Part shown: positions 60,920-64,000 of the stretch, piece after piece
Position numbering within the stretch: the stretch's first letter is position 1
How the letters are laid out: every line of letters starts with the position of its first letter
NCBI GenBank assembly: GCA_024336345.1
Contig: JANFOG010000003.1
Span: 310,001 to 374,000, forward strand
DNA length: 64,000 nucleotides
Source: Mariannaea sp. PMI_226
Lineage: Eukaryota > Ascomycota > Sordariomycetes > Hypocreales > Nectriaceae
Reading direction: 5' to 3'
Position numbers and translations under genes: made by a program
The notes under the pieces: generated by a model
Told to the model about the DNA's origin: nothing
Seen by the model: the letters and a program-made list of their open reading frames with translations, nothing else
Database searches by the model: none

Positions 60920-61488
60920 TTATTTCTCGTAGACAGGCGGTGGCTCTTGGAGGTACTCAAATGGACATCGGGGGCGATGCTGTGACCCGCAACAAGTCGG
61001 GAACATCACTGTGGTAAAGAGGTGTTAGCTTTGGTTCAGGTAAGCCCGGTGGCGGGTTTCTAACTGAGACTTACTGATGTGACCATAGTACGCTTCTGTA
61101 AATGTGACGTCGGTGCCCAAGCCTTGGACCTCAATGTCTTCCGTGAAGGCAGATGGATAAACGACGATGCCGTATTCAGCGTGCAGTACCCGCCAGAACT
61201 CGAGAGGCAGCCTTTTCGTAGGAACATGTTAACGAACAGCCATCTAAAAAGGGTTTGCAAGGACAGAAAGGAAGGCATTTCTTACTTGAACTGATTATGC
61301 TTGATGCAGGCGTGCATAAACAAGCACACTGTCTCTAGAACAACACGGCCTTCATCGACTGCCTTTTCGAGCTGATCGCGCTGGAGGTCGTATACTCGTT
61401 CCAAACGCTTTTTGGAGTACATCATTGCAATGGACCAGGCTTTCCCAATCTGCTGAAGATCGCGATCTGCACATTCACATTCCGTCAT
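60920..61488 (-). CDS. Conserved-looking small protein of unknown function
   Basis: Minus-strand exons 61286-61488, 61075-61211 and 60920-61008 give 142 aa. Introns are 74 and 66 nt, GT-AG, and all junctions keep frame. The N-terminal half is helical (QIGKAWSIAMMYSKKRLERVY..., with QLEKAVDEGRVVLETVCLFMHACIK). The second part reads LPLEFWRVLHAEYGIVVYPSAF and DVTFTEAYYGHI. The C-terminus is Cys- and Pro-rich (CCGSQHRPRCPFEYLQEPPP). No signal peptide or known domain is recognised. The clean three-exon structure argues for a real gene. Confidence 0.6.
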
Positions 61489-62313
61489 GATAAAATATCG
61501 TGGAGTAATAGAGTCGAGGTTATAATTTCCTAAATGTGAAGGGCGAATTTAATACCGTTGAGAACGAGCGGCTGCCGTGAAAGAAGGGGAAGAAAAGGAG
61601 CAGGAAGAGCACAGGCCCAGCAAAACCTTTTGCAGAGGTCTTTATGAAGAGGAGAGGAGAAGGGAAAAGGCCACAAAGGTCATTTAGCTCCTGCTTATTA
61701 TATTGTGTTCCCTCGACTCAAGCTCAAGTATTCTTTCCCATCAACGCGGGTGCGGGCGCGTGTGCGCGTGAACAGAGGCCATCAAGGTTGCCCCCTCCTC
61801 TCCTCCGCGCCGCCATCGGGGCCGCCCAAAGTTGCAACTCACAAGTCGAGCCAATCAACATGGCGCGATATTCTGCCATGGCCCATGAGAAAGGGCAGCA
61901 ATGAACCTCTATGGCTCCGTCTGTCCTGGAATGGTAACTACGAGCAAAAAAATACACCAATAAACAGACCCGTCCCACAACACTCTGAGAGGACATGTAT
62001 GGTGTGCGCGGAGAGCAATCGAGTCACCCAAGGCACGCACGCTAACTTAAGCAACAAAGGACGAGCTTGTTGGTTGAAGCAGTAAGAAAATGATTAGATT
62101 GTATTGAACAGTCATATGGCCTAGGCCCTTCGCCTGTCCATGTATTGCATGCAAGCAAGTAGGTATAAGTATATATAATAAGGAATCAAGCAAAATGGAA
62201 ACACATCGCTCATTATGGTATCGCTCAAATCAGACCGTCATCCCGTGGATACAAGTACAATCCGCCGACTCTACATCATCGACTTCCCCTTGTCATGACT
62301 TTTTCGCCCTGCT
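61489..62313. other. Intergenic, no gene seen
   Basis: 5' side of the unknown gene and 3' flank of the reductase gene. Purine-rich near 61.57-61.69 kb. No recognisable features. Confidence 0.5.
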
Positions 62314-64000
62314 CTACAGAGCATAGTTTTCTGTGTGAAGGAAGATCTCCTCCAGCTCATCGTCACCCCAAATCTCTGCTTGCAGCCTCGCAACCGTGTT
62401 TGCGACCCCGACTCGCATTGCTGGCGGTCCGCATACAAACACAGCTGTTCTTCGACCCAGAATTCCCCGTCCGTCGGCACCACCTGTGGCCCACTCCTTG
62501 AGCATGTAGCCTAGATCTGGTCGACCATACTCAACGCTCCATCCGCCGTCGATCTGATGTGGCACGGGGAATGCGAAACGCATGAGATTCTTCTGGAATT
62601 CAGTGGGAGTCTCTGGAAAACCGAAATCGAAGCCTGAGGGAGGTCCAAATGTTGACGTCGGTCGCAGTTGGGAGGCAGCTTCGTTTGGTTGTCGGAGGTG
62701 GGCGAGTTCGGGAGGGCTGAGGGGAGTATTGCCTTCGGAATTGTTTGAGTGAGGTGCGTAGTTGAAATGAGGCGGGTTTTCTTGGCTGATGGGCCTGAAA
62801 CGGAATCCGTGGGGGTCCTTGGGAACTTCGAGAGATAGCTTCTTCTTGCTATCAGGATCATAGTCACGACCCTCCAATTTATTGAGTGATTCATCGATGG
62901 GTGAAATTAACTTGTTGTTCTTCTCTGAGGGAGGCCCCGGAGGAGGAGGAGGGTAAGCATGAGGTTGGAGATACTTTTGTTGGGGTAGTGCAGTAATGAC
63001 ATCTTCGTTTTCGGCGCGGAGTTCCCGTTCACGCTCGGGATCGCCCTGAGCTTCGGCCTGTATCAAAGCCGAAGTTCGCTTCGAGGCGATACCTGCCACA
63101 AATCCGTCCAGCTTGTCATGGAACATGTGGCTTAGCGCTCGAGGTCCATTAGGACCTGCCTGGGCACCATTGATCCCGCCCTCTCCAATGCGCTGTCTGA
63201 CAGCAGATGTGACGAAGAACTTGCATGTGACGCTATCTGGAGGCGCTGATTCTCGGCAGATGCGCAATTCCTCGCGGAACCAATCCATGGCTTCTAGCCG
63301 CTTGAGAGCCCAGACGACAACGACCTTCTTGGTAATTGCCTTTCCGTCACGCATTCGCTTGATTAGATCAAGAAGTTGGGACATCAGCGCGGTGATGCCG
63401 CTGCCTCCAGCAATCAAAATACAGGTATCAAAAGCAGCGAGATCTCGTCGCATACCTCCATAGGGACCGTCAACGAATGCACGATAAGTGTGAAACGGGC
63501 CCTTCTCAATAGCAGTTTCTAAAACTTTGCGAGTGAACCCGCCATAAGGCCGGAAAACTAGAGTGCAGTCGCGGTACTGCTCACCGTATTCTGACGGGAA
63601 ATCATCGCTGCAAAGCGAAGATATGGTAAAGGGGTGACTCTCCAAGAATGAAATGCCAGGCATGCGGAGGTAGACATACTGACCTGGCTTCCATCGCATC
63701 TGGGTAGGGATAGTAATCTTGATAGCATTTTCAGCCATGAGAGTAATAGCCGCTTCATCGCCGACTAGGAACGACATACGCCAGGGTCGTATCCAGTTGA
63801 GCTTGAATATTCTCATAAAGTAGCAAAAGACCCAAATGCCGACTGAGGCCCAGAGGTAGCTCCATGACATGAGAAAGTTCTTGGTATGCCAGAAGAGAAG
63901 TCCAACATATACCATTGAAACCGGAATATGGAGTAAGACAAACGCTTCGTATGCAATTCTTCGGATGAAGGGGAGCGAGGCCACGCAAAGCCATATTAAG
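62314..64000 (-). CDS. Ferric reductase-like transmembrane flavocytochrome (5' end outside window)
   Basis: The frame runs from the window edge to TAG at 62314, giving about 562 aa of the C-terminal part; the start and most of the heme-binding membrane domain lie beyond 64000. Membrane segments are visible near the edge (LIWLCVASLPF..., ASVGIWVFCYF). The FAD-binding motif HPFTISS follows, with the flavin-domain segment RWKPGQYVYLRMPG just before it. The NADPH-binding loop is GGSGITALMSQLLDLI and the terminal CGPPAMRVGV element precedes a C-terminal EIFLHTENYAL. Between the NADPH motifs is an unusually long disordered insert (roughly 200 residues) with a proline run. The FRE family reduces ferric or cupric ions at the plasma membrane. 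A NADPH oxidase is less likely because of the insert and the tail. Confidence 0.88.
   Translation of the reverse strand, partial: LIWLCVASLPFIRRIAYEAFVLLHIPVSMVYVGLLFWHTKNFLMSWSYLWASVGIWVFCYFMRIFKLNWIRPWRMSFLVGDEAAITLMAENAIKITIPTQMRWKPGQYVYLRMPGISFLESHPFTISSLCSDDFPSEYGEQYRDCTLVFRPYGGFTRKVLETAIEKGPFHTYRAFVDGPYGGMRRDLAAFDTCILIAGGSGITALMSQLLDLIKRMRDGKAITKKVVVVWALKRLEAMDWFREELRICRESAPPDSVTCKFFVTSAVRQRIGEGGINGAQAGPNGPRALSHMFHDKLDGFVAGIASKRTSALIQAEAQGDPERERELRAENEDVITALPQQKYLQPHAYPPPPPGPPSEKNNKLISPIDESLNKLEGRDYDPDSKKKLSLEVPKDPHGFRFRPISQENPPHFNYAPHSNNSEGNTPLSPPELAHLRQPNEAASQLRPTSTFGPPSGFDFGFPETPTEFQKNLMRFAFPVPHQIDGGWSVEYGRPDLGYMLKEWATGGADGRGILGRRTAVFVCGPPAMRVGVANTVARLQAEIWGDDELEEIFLHTENYAL

Noticed and set aside
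62314..64000. NADPH oxidase (Nox) as an alternative for the C-terminal flavoprotein
   Set aside because: The long insert between NADPH motifs and the C-terminal sequence fit ferric reductase-like proteins better; the heme region is outside the window, so it is not fully excluded.
1..64000. Secondary-metabolite cluster, CRISPR array, intact transposon
   Set aside because: No synthase, transposase, reverse transcriptase, long terminal repeat or regularly spaced repeat was seen; the genes are functionally unrelated.

Overview
The window is nuclear DNA from a filamentous ascomycete (Pezizomycotina). Sordariomycetes, probably Hypocreales, is the best guess. The evidence is short GT-AG introns of about 50-120 nt, CT-rich leaders before start codons, many TAGGTA/TACCTA tracts between genes, and a gene set typical of moulds (RfeG, Pac1/NudF, a class I hydrophobin, Pfa5, Isn1). 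There are no operons. Genes lie on both strands and are separated by long non-coding stretches. Exon coordinates below were worked out by hand from splice sites and reading frames.

Layout. 3.6-6.3 kb: ASH1-type SET-domain histone methyltransferase (+). 8.4-8.8 kb: a small Cys-rich zinc-binding-type ORF with an in-frame TAG (-). 12.6-13.9 kb: Pfa5 palmitoyltransferase (+). 15.2-17.4 kb: DNA polymerase eta (+). 18.7-19.4 kb: a possible decayed gene (-). 19.6-22.4 kb: RfeG-like regulator (+), preceded by a very long in-frame open stretch. 24.3-25.0 kb: a frame-disrupted remnant (-). 30.0-34.0 kb: Nmd5/Sxm1-type importin with nine exons (+). 36.2-37.8 kb: GPI-anchored aspartic protease (-). 40.8-41.4 kb: a second decayed-looking locus (-). 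42.4-44.1 kb: IMP-specific 5'-nucleotidase Isn1 (-). 45.8-47.3 kb: LIS1/NudF/Pac1 (+). 47.9-48.9 kb: class II ketose-bisphosphate aldolase (-). 50.1-50.7 kb: secreted CBM-like protein (-). 51.9-52.2 kb: an intron-split six-cysteine defensin-like peptide (-). 53.5-54.2 kb: MICOS subunit Mic19 (+). 55.3-58.2 kb: RBM5/10-type splicing factor (-). 58.9-59.5 kb: molybdopterin synthase large subunit (+). 60.0-60.4 kb: class I hydrophobin (+). 60.9-61.5 kb: small protein of unknown function (-). 62.3-64.0 kb: ferric reductase-type oxidoreductase, running off the window (-).

Most of the recognised genes are conserved housekeeping functions: chromatin, lesion bypass, nuclear import, dynein regulation, purine salvage, molybdenum cofactor, splicing and cristae organisation. 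They do not form a pathway cluster. The accessory material is secreted or surface-directed (aspartic protease, CBM protein, hydrophobin, defensin-like peptide) or small and Cys-rich. It sits in the gene-poor tracts together with several decayed coding fragments. The most interesting signal is the defensin-like gene at 51,920-52,170. Its two short exons are easy to miss in an ORF scan. The Cys-rich ORF with an in-frame stop at 8.4-8.8 kb is next. No tRNA, rRNA, CRISPR array or intact transposon was recognised.
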